A stretch of 37,649 bases of DNA from JAXHMM01 sp964528445 (GTDB taxonomy: Bacteria > Bacteroidota > Rhodothermia > Balneolales > Balneolaceae). The notes below the pieces were generated by a model that saw only the letters and a program-made list of their open reading frames with translations, ran no database searches and had not been told where the DNA came from. The translations under genes and the position numbers were made by a program. The stretch spans positions 1 to 37,649 of the forward strand of contig CAZGSL010000018.1 of assembly GCA_964528445.1 (NCBI GenBank), read 5' to 3'. This document shows positions 31,171 to 37,649 of the stretch, one piece after another. Every line of letters starts with the position of its first letter. Within the stretch, counting starts at the first letter, position 1.

Positions 31171-32385
31171 CTACAGCATCGGCCGGCCGCGCTGGAACAC
31201 CTGTGTGACGGTCCCCGGCCTGAAATGGTACATCCAGAACTCGGGATCGGGGGCGTTGACCACCGCCAGGTCGGCCCATTTTCCCTCTTCCACAGAACCC
31301 ACCTCACGCTCCCGTCGCAGGGCCCGGGCCGCGTAAATCGTTGCGCCCTTCAGAGCCTGCGCGGGACTCAGCCAGCCCTGTGTGCAGCTCAGCATCATCG
31401 CCAGGTGCAGATCGAAGCTGGGTGCTGAGCCCGGGTTGAAATCGGTGGCCACCGCTAGGGGCACACCCGCCTCCACAAGCCTGCGGCAGTCCAGGGGCTG
31501 CTGACGGGTGTAAAGCGAGGCAAGGGGCAGGGTCACCCCCACTACGCCGGCCTCCGCCATGGCGGCGATACCCTTTTCCGTAACGCACTCCAGGTGATCC
31601 GCGCTGGCCGCTTCCAGCTCCCCGGCCAGCTCGGCGCCCCCGCCGGAGCTCAGCTGATCGGCGTGGAGCTTGGGTTCCAGACCGTTTTCCTTTCCCTTTT
31701 CCAGCACGCGCCGGGCCTCCCCGATGGTGAAGGCCGACTCTTCGGCAAAGACATCGCAGAAATCGGCCAGTCCCTCTTCGGCTACGGCCGGTATCATCTC
31801 TTCGCATACCACGTCCAGGTATCCCTCGCGGTCGTCCTCGTATTCCGGTGGAATGGCATGGGCGCCCATAAAGGTGGGCACGATATGCTGCAGGCCCTCC
31901 TCCGAGAGGCGCTGGTATACCCTCAGCAGTTTCAGCTCCTCTTCCGGCGACAACCCGTATCCGCTCTTGCACTCCACCGTGGTGACGCCCAGGCGGATCA
32001 TCTCTTCCAGGAAACCCGACGCTTTCCGGAACAGCTCCCCGGCGTCAGCCTCCCGGGTGGCCTTCATGGTTGAGAGGATGCCTCCGCCCTCCTGGGCAAT
32101 ATCCAGGTAACTCATTCCCCGCATCCGAAGGGCGAATTCGCGGGGACGCCATCCTCCAAAGGCCAGATGGGTGTGGCAATCCACCAGGCCGGGTATCACC
32201 ATGCGTCCCCCGGCGCTGTAGACGGGCTCGGACCGGTACTCCGCCGGCAGCTCCTCCTCGCGGCCCACCCACGCAATGCGGCCGTCCCGCCAGGCCACGG
32301 CGGCATCGGATATGGAATGGATGTCGCCCTGCCCGCCCTTGTCTCGGCAGGTAGCCAGGTATGAGATCTCTTTCAGCAGGGGCAT
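31171..32385 (-). CDS. hutI: Imidazolonepropionase
   Basis: A 404-residue amidohydrolase. The metal-binding HTH motif is VDCHTHLAFGGWR, followed by FMGAHAIPPEY, LHADQLSSGGGAELAGELE, a DHLE element and ATDFNPGSAPS. These match HutI, which opens the imidazolone ring to give N-formimidoyl-L-glutamate. The product is the substrate of the hutG enzyme. The gene starts 22 bases after hutH and is probably co-transcribed with it. Confidence 0.97.
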   Translation of the reverse strand: MPLLKEISYLATCRDKGGQGDIHSISDAAVAWRDGRIAWVGREEELPAEYRSEPVYSAGGRMVIPGLVDCHTHLAFGGWRPREFALRMRGMSYLDIAQEGGGILSTMKATREADAGELFRKASGFLEEMIRLGVTTVECKSGYGLSPEEELKLLRVYQRLSEEGLQHIVPTFMGAHAIPPEYEDDREGYLDVVCEEMIPAVAEEGLADFCDVFAEESAFTIGEARRVLEKGKENGLEPKLHADQLSSGGGAELAGELEAASADHLECVTEKGIAAMAEAGVVGVTLPLASLYTRQQPLDCRRLVEAGVPLAVATDFNPGSAPSFDLHLAMMLSCTQGWLSPAQALKGATIYAARALRREREVGSVEEGKWADLAVVNAPDPEFWMYHFRPGTVTQVFQRGRPML

Positions 32386-32407
32386 AGCTCGTTAAATATT
32401 GGTTTGT

Positions 32408-33907
32408 TCAGTTGAGATTACTCAGCTGTTCCTCCACCCGACCGACCAGCTCCCGGTCCTGCAACAGGGCGGTCGCTCTGCCGATATCGTCCTTAAAATA
32501 ATGGTCGGTGTCGGCGTGCGGAATCGCCTCGCGGACCGCCTGATGGGCGATCTCAACGCCGCGTCCCGGACGCAGCGGTTTGCGAAAATCCAGCGCCTGG
32601 GCGGCCGTGAACAGCTCGATGGCCAGCACCTGCTCCACATTATGAAACACTTCCAGCAATTTGAGGGCGCTGATGCTTCCCATACTTACGTGATCTTCCT
32701 GGCCCAGGCTGGTAGGAATGGAGTCTACCGAAGAGGGATGGCAGAGCACCTTGTTTTCTGATACCAGGGCGGCGGCGGTGTACTGCGGAATCATGAAGCC
32801 GGAGTTGATCCCGGTCTCCTCCATCAGCAGCTCCGGAAGTCCGTCGTGCCCTTCCAGGAGCAGGTAGGTGCGCCGCTCGGAGATTCCCCCGAATTCGGCC
32901 AGGGCTATCTTGGCGTAGTCGAGGGCCAGCGCCAGGGGCTGTCCGTGAAAATTCCCCCCGCTGATGATATCACCGTCATCAAAAACCAGCGGATTGTCGG
33001 TTACCGAATTCACCTCGGTCTCCAGCACCTCAATGACATGACGCAGCGCGTCCCGGCTCGCCCCGTGCACCTGGGGAACGCAGCGCAGGCAGTAGGGATC
33101 CTGTACTTTCCCGCAGTGGCGGTGGGATTCCAGTATTTCGCTCTCTTCCAGCAGCAGGCGGACATTTTCGGCCACCTCCCCGTGTCCCCTGTGGGGACGG
33201 ATCTTGTAAATGCGCTCATCGAAGGGCTTGATGCTACCCTGCAGGGCCTCCAGACTCATGGCCGCGATCAGGTCAGCCGCCTTCGACAGGTGCAGCGCTT
33301 TTTCCATCACATACACACCGTAGGCACTCATGAGCTGGGTCCCGTTGATCAGGGAGAGCCCGTCCTTCGGTTTCAGCTCGATCGGTTCCAGTCCATGCTC
33401 TTCGAGCACCTTTTCGGCGGGGACGGTATCGCTTCCCTCCTCATTCCAGAACTCGCCGTAACCCAGAAGGGGAAGTGCCATATGCGCCAGCGGGGCGAGA
33501 TCGCCCGACGCGCCCACGCTGCCTTTCTCGGGAACGGCGGGGATCAGATCGTTCTCCGCAAAATAGAGAAGCCGGTCGAACGTGGATTCCGATATGCCGG
33601 ACTGTCCCCTGCCCAGGGCATGGATCTTGAGCTGCAGCATAAGGCGGGAGACGTCCCTGGGAACCAGGTCGCCTACGCCCACCGAATGGGAGAGAATCAG
33701 GTTTCGCTGCAGGCGAGTGAGCTGTTCGTCGCTCACCCGCTTGTCGGAAAGAGCGCCGAATCCGGTGTTGATGCCGTAGTAGGCCTCCCCGGTCTGGAGC
33801 GCCTGTTCCACAATATTGCGGGAATTGCGGAGAGAGCTTTTGTCCTCTTTCAGCCGCGACAAACTCTCGGAGAGATTCCCGTACAGGTTTTTTACCGATA
33901 TTTCCAC
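32408..33907 (-). CDS. hutH: Histidine ammonia-lyase
   Basis: A 499-residue MIO-dependent lyase that removes ammonia from histidine to give urocanate. The self-made MIO cofactor arises from Ala133-Ser134-Gly135 (GSVGASGDLAPLAHMAL). Active-site elements YYGINTGFG (43-51), GLSLINGTQLM and NFHGQPLAL are present. Length is typical (about 500). It is the first gene of hutH-hutI. The next enzyme, urocanase (hutU), is not in this window and must be elsewhere or absent. Confidence 0.97.
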   Translation of the reverse strand: MEISVKNLYGNLSESLSRLKEDKSSLRNSRNIVEQALQTGEAYYGINTGFGALSDKRVSDEQLTRLQRNLILSHSVGVGDLVPRDVSRLMLQLKIHALGRGQSGISESTFDRLLYFAENDLIPAVPEKGSVGASGDLAPLAHMALPLLGYGEFWNEEGSDTVPAEKVLEEHGLEPIELKPKDGLSLINGTQLMSAYGVYVMEKALHLSKAADLIAAMSLEALQGSIKPFDERIYKIRPHRGHGEVAENVRLLLEESEILESHRHCGKVQDPYCLRCVPQVHGASRDALRHVIEVLETEVNSVTDNPLVFDDGDIISGGNFHGQPLALALDYAKIALAEFGGISERRTYLLLEGHDGLPELLMEETGINSGFMIPQYTAAALVSENKVLCHPSSVDSIPTSLGQEDHVSMGSISALKLLEVFHNVEQVLAIELFTAAQALDFRKPLRPGRGVEIAHQAVREAIPHADTDHYFKDDIGRATALLQDRELVGRVEEQLSNLN

Positions 33908-33919
33908 GTTCCAGGGGTC

Positions 33920-33976
33920 AATTGGCGGATTGCCGATGTTCGTGAAAGATAGCAGAATGAGACCTGCTCGCCAATT
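33920..33976. repeat. Spaced inverted repeat upstream of hutH
   Basis: AATTGGCG (33920-33927) and its exact complement CGCCAATT (33969-33976) lie 41 bases apart in the gap before hutH. The spacing suits looping or two half-sites of a regulator, but chance is possible. The same gap serves the divergent aldo/keto reductase. Confidence 0.25.
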
Positions 33977-34123
33977 TTAATGGCTCCGGCCTGCCGCGCA
34001 GGGTTCGTGCCGGGCGGCAGACCATGAGGAAGGAGAAGAGCGGTTGCAGGAGTCAGAACGTTGCCGGACCTCAGCCCGTTATATATCCTAACTAACACGG
34101 TAAAAGCACCAAACAAGAAGATC

Positions 34124-35122
34124 ATGGAGTACCGTTTTCTCGGCAGATCGGGACTGAAAGTATCGGCACTATCGTACGGTTCCTGGGTCACCTTCGACAA
34201 CCAGATCGACGAGGATCTGGCCCGGGAATGTATGAAGATCGCCTACGACGCTGGGGTAAATTTTTTTGACAACGCCGAAGCCTATGCCCAGGGCGCCGCG
34301 GAGAAGATCATGGGAAACGTCATCCGGAAAGAGGGATGGAAACGCTCCGACCTGGTTCTCTCAACCAAGATCTTCTGGGGTGGTGAGGGACCGAATGAGA
34401 GCGGGCTCTCCTACAAGCACATCATGGAAGGCACCGACGCGGCCCTGGAGCGCATGCAGACCCCTTACGTGGATCTGATCTTCTGTCACCGGCCGGACAA
34501 GCACACCCCCATTGAAGAGACTGTGAGGGCCATGAACCAGGTCATCAACGAGGGCAAGGCCTTCTACTGGGGAACCAGTGAGTGGTCGGCCGAACAGATA
34601 CGGGAAGCCTGGCACATCGCGCGGAGGGAACATCTCAGGCCGCCGCTTATGGAGCAGCCGCAGTACAATATGTTCAAACGCGAAAGAGTGGAGGCCGAAT
34701 ACACCCGGCTGTACGACGAAATCGGACTGGGCACCACCATCTGGAGCCCCTTGGCGAGCGGTCTCCTGACGGGAAAATACAACGACGGCGTGCCGGAAGG
34801 GAGCCGGCTCGACCTGGAGCAGTTCGACTGGCTCCGGGAAAAACTGCTGGAATCCGAAAGCGGCCGCGAGAAGCTGCGGAAGGTGGAAAAGCTGGCGCCC
34901 GTGGCGGAGGACCTGGGCATCAGCATGCCGGAACTGGCTCTCGCCTGGTGCCTGAAAAATCCCAACGTGAGCACCGTCATTACCGGCGCCTCCAAACCGG
35001 AGCAGGTTCGCCAGAACATGAGCGCCGTCGAGCAGATGGACAAACTCACAGGCGAGGTGATGGAGCGTATCGAGGAGATCCTGGACAACAAGCCGGAACC
35101 GGAGAAGGACTACCGCCCCTGA
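34124..35122 (+). CDS. Aldo/keto reductase (voltage-gated K-channel beta-subunit-like family)
   Basis: From the ATG at 34124 (AAGAAG lies just upstream; the TTG 21 codons earlier is rejected) the protein has 332 residues. The AKR catalytic tetrad is visible: Asp49 and Tyr54 (FFDNAEAY), Lys82 (LSTKIFWGG) and His122 (IFCHRPD). The sequence VITGASKPEQVRQNM near the C-terminus binds NADPH. It resembles the Kv-beta/YghZ group, which reduces aldehydes and ketones such as methylglyoxal. The physiological substrate is unknown. It is convergent with the amidohydrolase gene three bases away. Confidence 0.92.
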   Translation: MEYRFLGRSGLKVSALSYGSWVTFDNQIDEDLARECMKIAYDAGVNFFDNAEAYAQGAAEKIMGNVIRKEGWKRSDLVLSTKIFWGGEGPNESGLSYKHIMEGTDAALERMQTPYVDLIFCHRPDKHTPIEETVRAMNQVINEGKAFYWGTSEWSAEQIREAWHIARREHLRPPLMEQPQYNMFKRERVEAEYTRLYDEIGLGTTIWSPLASGLLTGKYNDGVPEGSRLDLEQFDWLREKLLESESGREKLRKVEKLAPVAEDLGISMPELALAWCLKNPNVSTVITGASKPEQVRQNMSAVEQMDKLTGEVMERIEEILDNKPEPEKDYRP

Positions 35123-35125
35123 TGC

Positions 35126-36571
35126 CTACTGCTCCTGAATTTCCTCTACGGACAGCAGGTTCCCCTTGATCATCACCTGCTCACGGGAGCGCATGTTGGC
35201 GATGTCGGTGGAGGGATCCTCGTTCACGATCACCAGGTTGGCCAGCTTGCCCTCCTCCAGCGTTCCGAAGTCGTCCAGCCGGCGCATGGCGTCGGCCCCG
35301 TTCCGCGTAGCCATGACGAGCAGGTCCTCCGCCGGGATCCCGGCCTGCTGCATCGCTTCCATCTCGTCAAAAATCGACGGCCCGTGCAGGGTTCCCGGGT
35401 TGCCCGCATCGGTTCCAACCGCGATGGGAATGCCGGCATCGTATACCGCCTTCAGGTTGGCCAGGTCCTGCTCGCTGAGGCGATCCTCCGACGGATCAAA
35501 ATTTTCCAGCTGCTCAACAAATCCCTCGGTAAACCGCGGGTGGTCGCTGAACCGGTCGGCACCAGCCAGCTGCTCCCGGGTCCTGGAGTCCACGCACTGC
35601 ATGGGATCGTTCATGGGAAAGTCCGCAACCCCCGCAGCGGCGCGGTAGGCCAGCATATAGCCGCTGCCCACCACCAAGGTGGGTGTGTATATGGTGCCCT
35701 GCTCGCCAGCCAGATCGAGAAACTCCTGGTCCACGTCGGTATTGGAGACGCTGTGTACCAGCAGGCGGGTGCCGTTGCGCATGGCCGCCTTGGCCTGGGA
35801 AAGGGAAGTGGCATGGGCGATAACCTGCATGCCGTGCTGCGATGCCTCGTCGGCCACCGCCTCCACCCTGTTCATGTACTCCTCGCTGTCCGCCCGCAGC
35901 TGCCAGAGCTTGACGCCCGTCGCTCCCAGCCCGGCCAGGTACTGCACGGTCTTGCGTCCGGTCTCCTCCGAATCGAGGGTAACCAGCGTTTTGTCCGCCG
36001 GCGTGTTGAGAAGCTGCATGGTGGAGGGGGTGACCAGGGGACCCGCGGCCGCCACGTGGGGGGCGGCGGGATCGGCCTCCGCCGACTGCTGCAGGCCCAC
36101 GGACCACGGGAAGCCCCCGACGTCGTACACTCCCGTTATGCCCGAGCAGAGGTAGGCGTCATAGTAGCGCTCAGGATGCTGCTGCTGGTAGGCCATCGTC
36201 TCCACGTAGGGGAGACTGTCGCGCAGGTCGAGGGCATCCGGCCGGCTGTCAAAATAGGCTGTCTGGAAAAAATGCACGTGGGCATCCACCAGTCCGGGCG
36301 TGATGTATTTCCCGCTCACGTCGACCTCCTCCGCGTTGGCAGGTACGCTGCATTCGCCCTCCGCCCCGACGCAGGTGATACGGTCGCCCTCCACAACGAT
36401 CATGCTGCCGGCAACGGCTTCGCCGCCCGTTCCGTCAAAGAGGGTGGCTCCCCGCAGCACCTTGACCTCGGAGTCCTCTCCCCCGCCGATGGTGCAGGCG
36501 GTCGCGCCCACAAGCAGGCCTGCCGCAAACAGGATTGAAAATAACCGCTGTAACCCTTTCCCTAAGTCCAT
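35126..36571 (-). CDS. Amidohydrolase-superfamily lipoprotein
   Basis: From the ATG at 36571 the protein has 481 residues; an upstream ATG at 36601 is possible. A lipoprotein signal ends at Cys26 (LLVGATAC). The amidohydrolase fold shows HxH in GLVDAHVHFF, a lysine in TGVKLWQL, later His in VIAHATS and LLVHSVS, and Asp in VGTDAGNPG, all the metal ligands expected. The closest types are secreted imidazolonepropionase-like and Xaa-Pro dipeptidase-like hydrolases. The substrate could be a dipeptide or cyclic amide, but this is not fixed by the sequence. It is divergent from the NTF2-like lipoprotein gene. Confidence 0.88.
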   Translation of the reverse strand: MDLGKGLQRLFSILFAAGLLVGATACTIGGGEDSEVKVLRGATLFDGTGGEAVAGSMIVVEGDRITCVGAEGECSVPANAEEVDVSGKYITPGLVDAHVHFFQTAYFDSRPDALDLRDSLPYVETMAYQQQHPERYYDAYLCSGITGVYDVGGFPWSVGLQQSAEADPAAPHVAAAGPLVTPSTMQLLNTPADKTLVTLDSEETGRKTVQYLAGLGATGVKLWQLRADSEEYMNRVEAVADEASQHGMQVIAHATSLSQAKAAMRNGTRLLVHSVSNTDVDQEFLDLAGEQGTIYTPTLVVGSGYMLAYRAAAGVADFPMNDPMQCVDSRTREQLAGADRFSDHPRFTEGFVEQLENFDPSEDRLSEQDLANLKAVYDAGIPIAVGTDAGNPGTLHGPSIFDEMEAMQQAGIPAEDLLVMATRNGADAMRRLDDFGTLEEGKLANLVIVNEDPSTDIANMRSREQVMIKGNLLSVEEIQEQ

Positions 36572-36634
36572 GATACCGTAGCTTTTGTTGAAGTGGAACA
36601 TCTAAGAAATACAAAAAGTGGACTGCGAATCCAA

Positions 36635-36664
36635 TTGCAAATTGACTTAGAGCTCCTATATATT
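36635..36664 (+). promoter_or_regulatory. Possible promoter of the NTF2-like lipoprotein gene
   Basis: TTGCAA (36635-36640) and TATATT (36659-36664) are 18 bases apart in the AT-rich part of the divergent gap. The start codon lies about 70 bases downstream. The match is moderate, and a nearby TTGACT has unsuitable spacing. Confidence 0.3.
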
Positions 36665-36735
36665 CACGATGCACCCGCGCCGATGGACGAAGCAGGTCCC
36701 GAGCGCGCGCTCTTCGCAACCCAATTCCCCGATCC

Positions 36736-37212
36736 ATGAAAAAGCCCATTCTTATCCTTTCTGTGCTGATTCTTGCGGCCTGCAGCCAGCCCGACCCCAA
36801 CCGCTCCGCGCTGGGACGCAGCGCCCCGGCCGAAGAGGAATTGACGCAGCTCCTGCGCGATTTCCTGGAGGGAGCTTCGATCAATGACCACGAAATGCAC
36901 GACCGCTTCTGGGCGGAAGACCTTATCTATACCAGCTCCTCGGGCGTGCGGCGCGACAAGGAGCAGACCATGGAGGGCGTGCGCTCCTCCCCCGAAATGA
37001 CTCTTGAGGAGGCCACCACCGTCTACACGGCGGAGGAGATACAGGTGCAGCAGTACGGCGACATGGCCGTGGTGGCCTTCCGCCTGGTGGCCACCAGCGA
37101 TACGGAAGAGGGGACCGAGATTTCAGAGTACCTCAACAGCGGCACTTTCGTGCTGCGGGACGGGCAGTGGAAGGTGGTCAACTGGCAGGCGACCGCCGTA
37201 CCGGAGAGCTAG
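36736..37212 (+). CDS. NTF2-like (SnoaL/DUF4440-type) lipoprotein
   Basis: A 158-residue lipoprotein with the lipobox ending at Cys16 (LILAAC). The mature part has the NTF2-like cone fold: an opening helix (LTQLLRDFLEGASINDHEMH), FWAEDLIYTSSSGV, then strands VQQYGDMAVVAFRLVATSD and the closing FVLRDGQWKVVNWQATAVP. Such small domains bind ligands or act in enzymes such as ketosteroid isomerase, but no catalytic residue can be assigned here. It converges with the DUF456 gene, their stops overlapping in CTAG. Confidence 0.85.
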   Translation: MKKPILILSVLILAACSQPDPNRSALGRSAPAEEELTQLLRDFLEGASINDHEMHDRFWAEDLIYTSSSGVRRDKEQTMEGVRSSPEMTLEEATTVYTAEEIQVQQYGDMAVVAFRLVATSDTEEGTEISEYLNSGTFVLRDGQWKVVNWQATAVPES

Positions 37213-37649
37213 ATCCCGGTGAAAAAGTAATATCCCATAACACCGGTGGCGATCACCTTGATGAGGGTGCCCGCCAGAAATCCCAGGAAGGATCCCTTGG
37301 CGGCCGTTAACGCCTGACCACGGCTCTTTCCCCCGGCCAGCTCACCCAGGTAAGCCCCCAGCAGGGGACCCACGACCATGCCCACAGGCGGGAAGACAAA
37401 AACGCCCGCCGCCAGTCCCGCGATACTTCCCCACACGCCGTAGGGGGAACCGCCGTATTTCTTCGCCCCGTACACGGGCACAAAATTATCCACCAGCATG
37501 ACCGCGGCAACGATCAGCAGCCAGATCACGAAAAACCAAGCGTCGTAGGGCGCGCGCGAACTGAGCTGAAGAAGAATCAGTCCCACATAGCTGAGCGGGG
37601 GACCGGGGACCACGGGCAGGAAGGAGCCGCCGAAACCGGCCAGGATGAA
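37209..37649 (-). CDS. DUF456 family membrane protein (5' end outside window)
   Basis: The frame stays open to the right edge of the window, so the N-terminus is missing; at least 146 residues are visible. Three or four membrane helices are seen, with the DUF456 features FLPVVPGPPLSYVG near the beginning, NFVPVYGAKKYGGSPYGVWG and the glycine-rich FPPVGMVVGPLLGAYLGEL. A GTG at 37613 lies within the conserved opening and is unlikely to be the start. Function of DUF456 proteins is unknown. Confidence 0.88.
   Translation of the reverse strand, partial: FILAGFGGSFLPVVPGPPLSYVGLILLQLSSRAPYDAWFFVIWLLIVAAVMLVDNFVPVYGAKKYGGSPYGVWGSIAGLAAGVFVFPPVGMVVGPLLGAYLGELAGGKSRGQALTAAKGSFLGFLAGTLIKVIATGVMGYYFFTGI

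Noticed and set aside
1..37649. tRNA, rRNA, CRISPR array, insertion sequence or prophage
   Set aside because: No cloverleaf, rRNA core sequence, regularly spaced repeats, transposase or integrase was recognised on either strand.

Overview
This window reads as a chromosomal segment from a GC-rich member of the Bacteroidota/Rhodothermota/Balneolota (FCB) assemblage. That placement is inferred from gene content: two DUF5916/CBM9 outer-membrane proteins, a long orphan FtsX-type permease, a BlaI/M56 pair, an HU-CCDC81-like/SPOR fusion in a TonB operon, and an Mrp ATPase with the Bacteroidota-type tail lacking CXXC. Many start codons have weak Shine-Dalgarno sequences. No tRNA, rRNA, CRISPR array, insertion sequence or prophage gene was seen, and no gene-free stretch exceeds 300 bases.

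Layout. 1-1.1 kb: the end of a TPR protein and an MddA-type methanethiol S-methyltransferase. 1.1-5.0 kb: a DUF5916 outer-membrane protein divergent from a BlaI-type repressor and M56 metallopeptidase, with two copies of one palindrome (ACGAA-N4-TTCGT) in the shared intergenic region. 5.1-9.0 kb: a lipoprotein, a large FtsX-type permease and endonuclease V. 9.1-10.9 kb: a compact arsenic operon, arsR-arsM-arsenate reductase, with a promoter and overlapping ArsR-type operator but no arsenite efflux pump. 10.9-27.6 kb: one long minus-strand run. In transcription order it is gcvT, comB, ftsK, lolA, a LPG-synthase/flippase-like membrane protein, a plugless TonB-receptor-like barrel, a 63-aa HU-like protein, an HU/SPOR membrane protein, exbB, exbD, tonB, an NmrA-like SDR, an S9 peptidase and a second DUF5916 protein.

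27.8-34 kb: mrp (plus strand), then histidine-degradation genes hutG, hutI and hutH on the minus strand, with a TPR lipoprotein gene on the plus strand between hutG and hutI. hutU is not in the window. 34-37.6 kb: an aldo/keto reductase, a secreted amidohydrolase lipoprotein, an NTF2-like lipoprotein and a DUF456 membrane protein cut by the window end.

Functionally the window combines envelope biology (TonB energisation, LolA, several lipoproteins and barrels, FtsK and SPOR division links), arsenic detoxification by reduction plus methylation, sulfur one-carbon chemistry (MddA, ComB) and amino-acid breakdown (Hut, GcvT). The least ordinary parts are the BlaI/M56/DUF5916 divergon, the TonB operon that includes two HU-fold proteins, and the pump-less arsenic operon.
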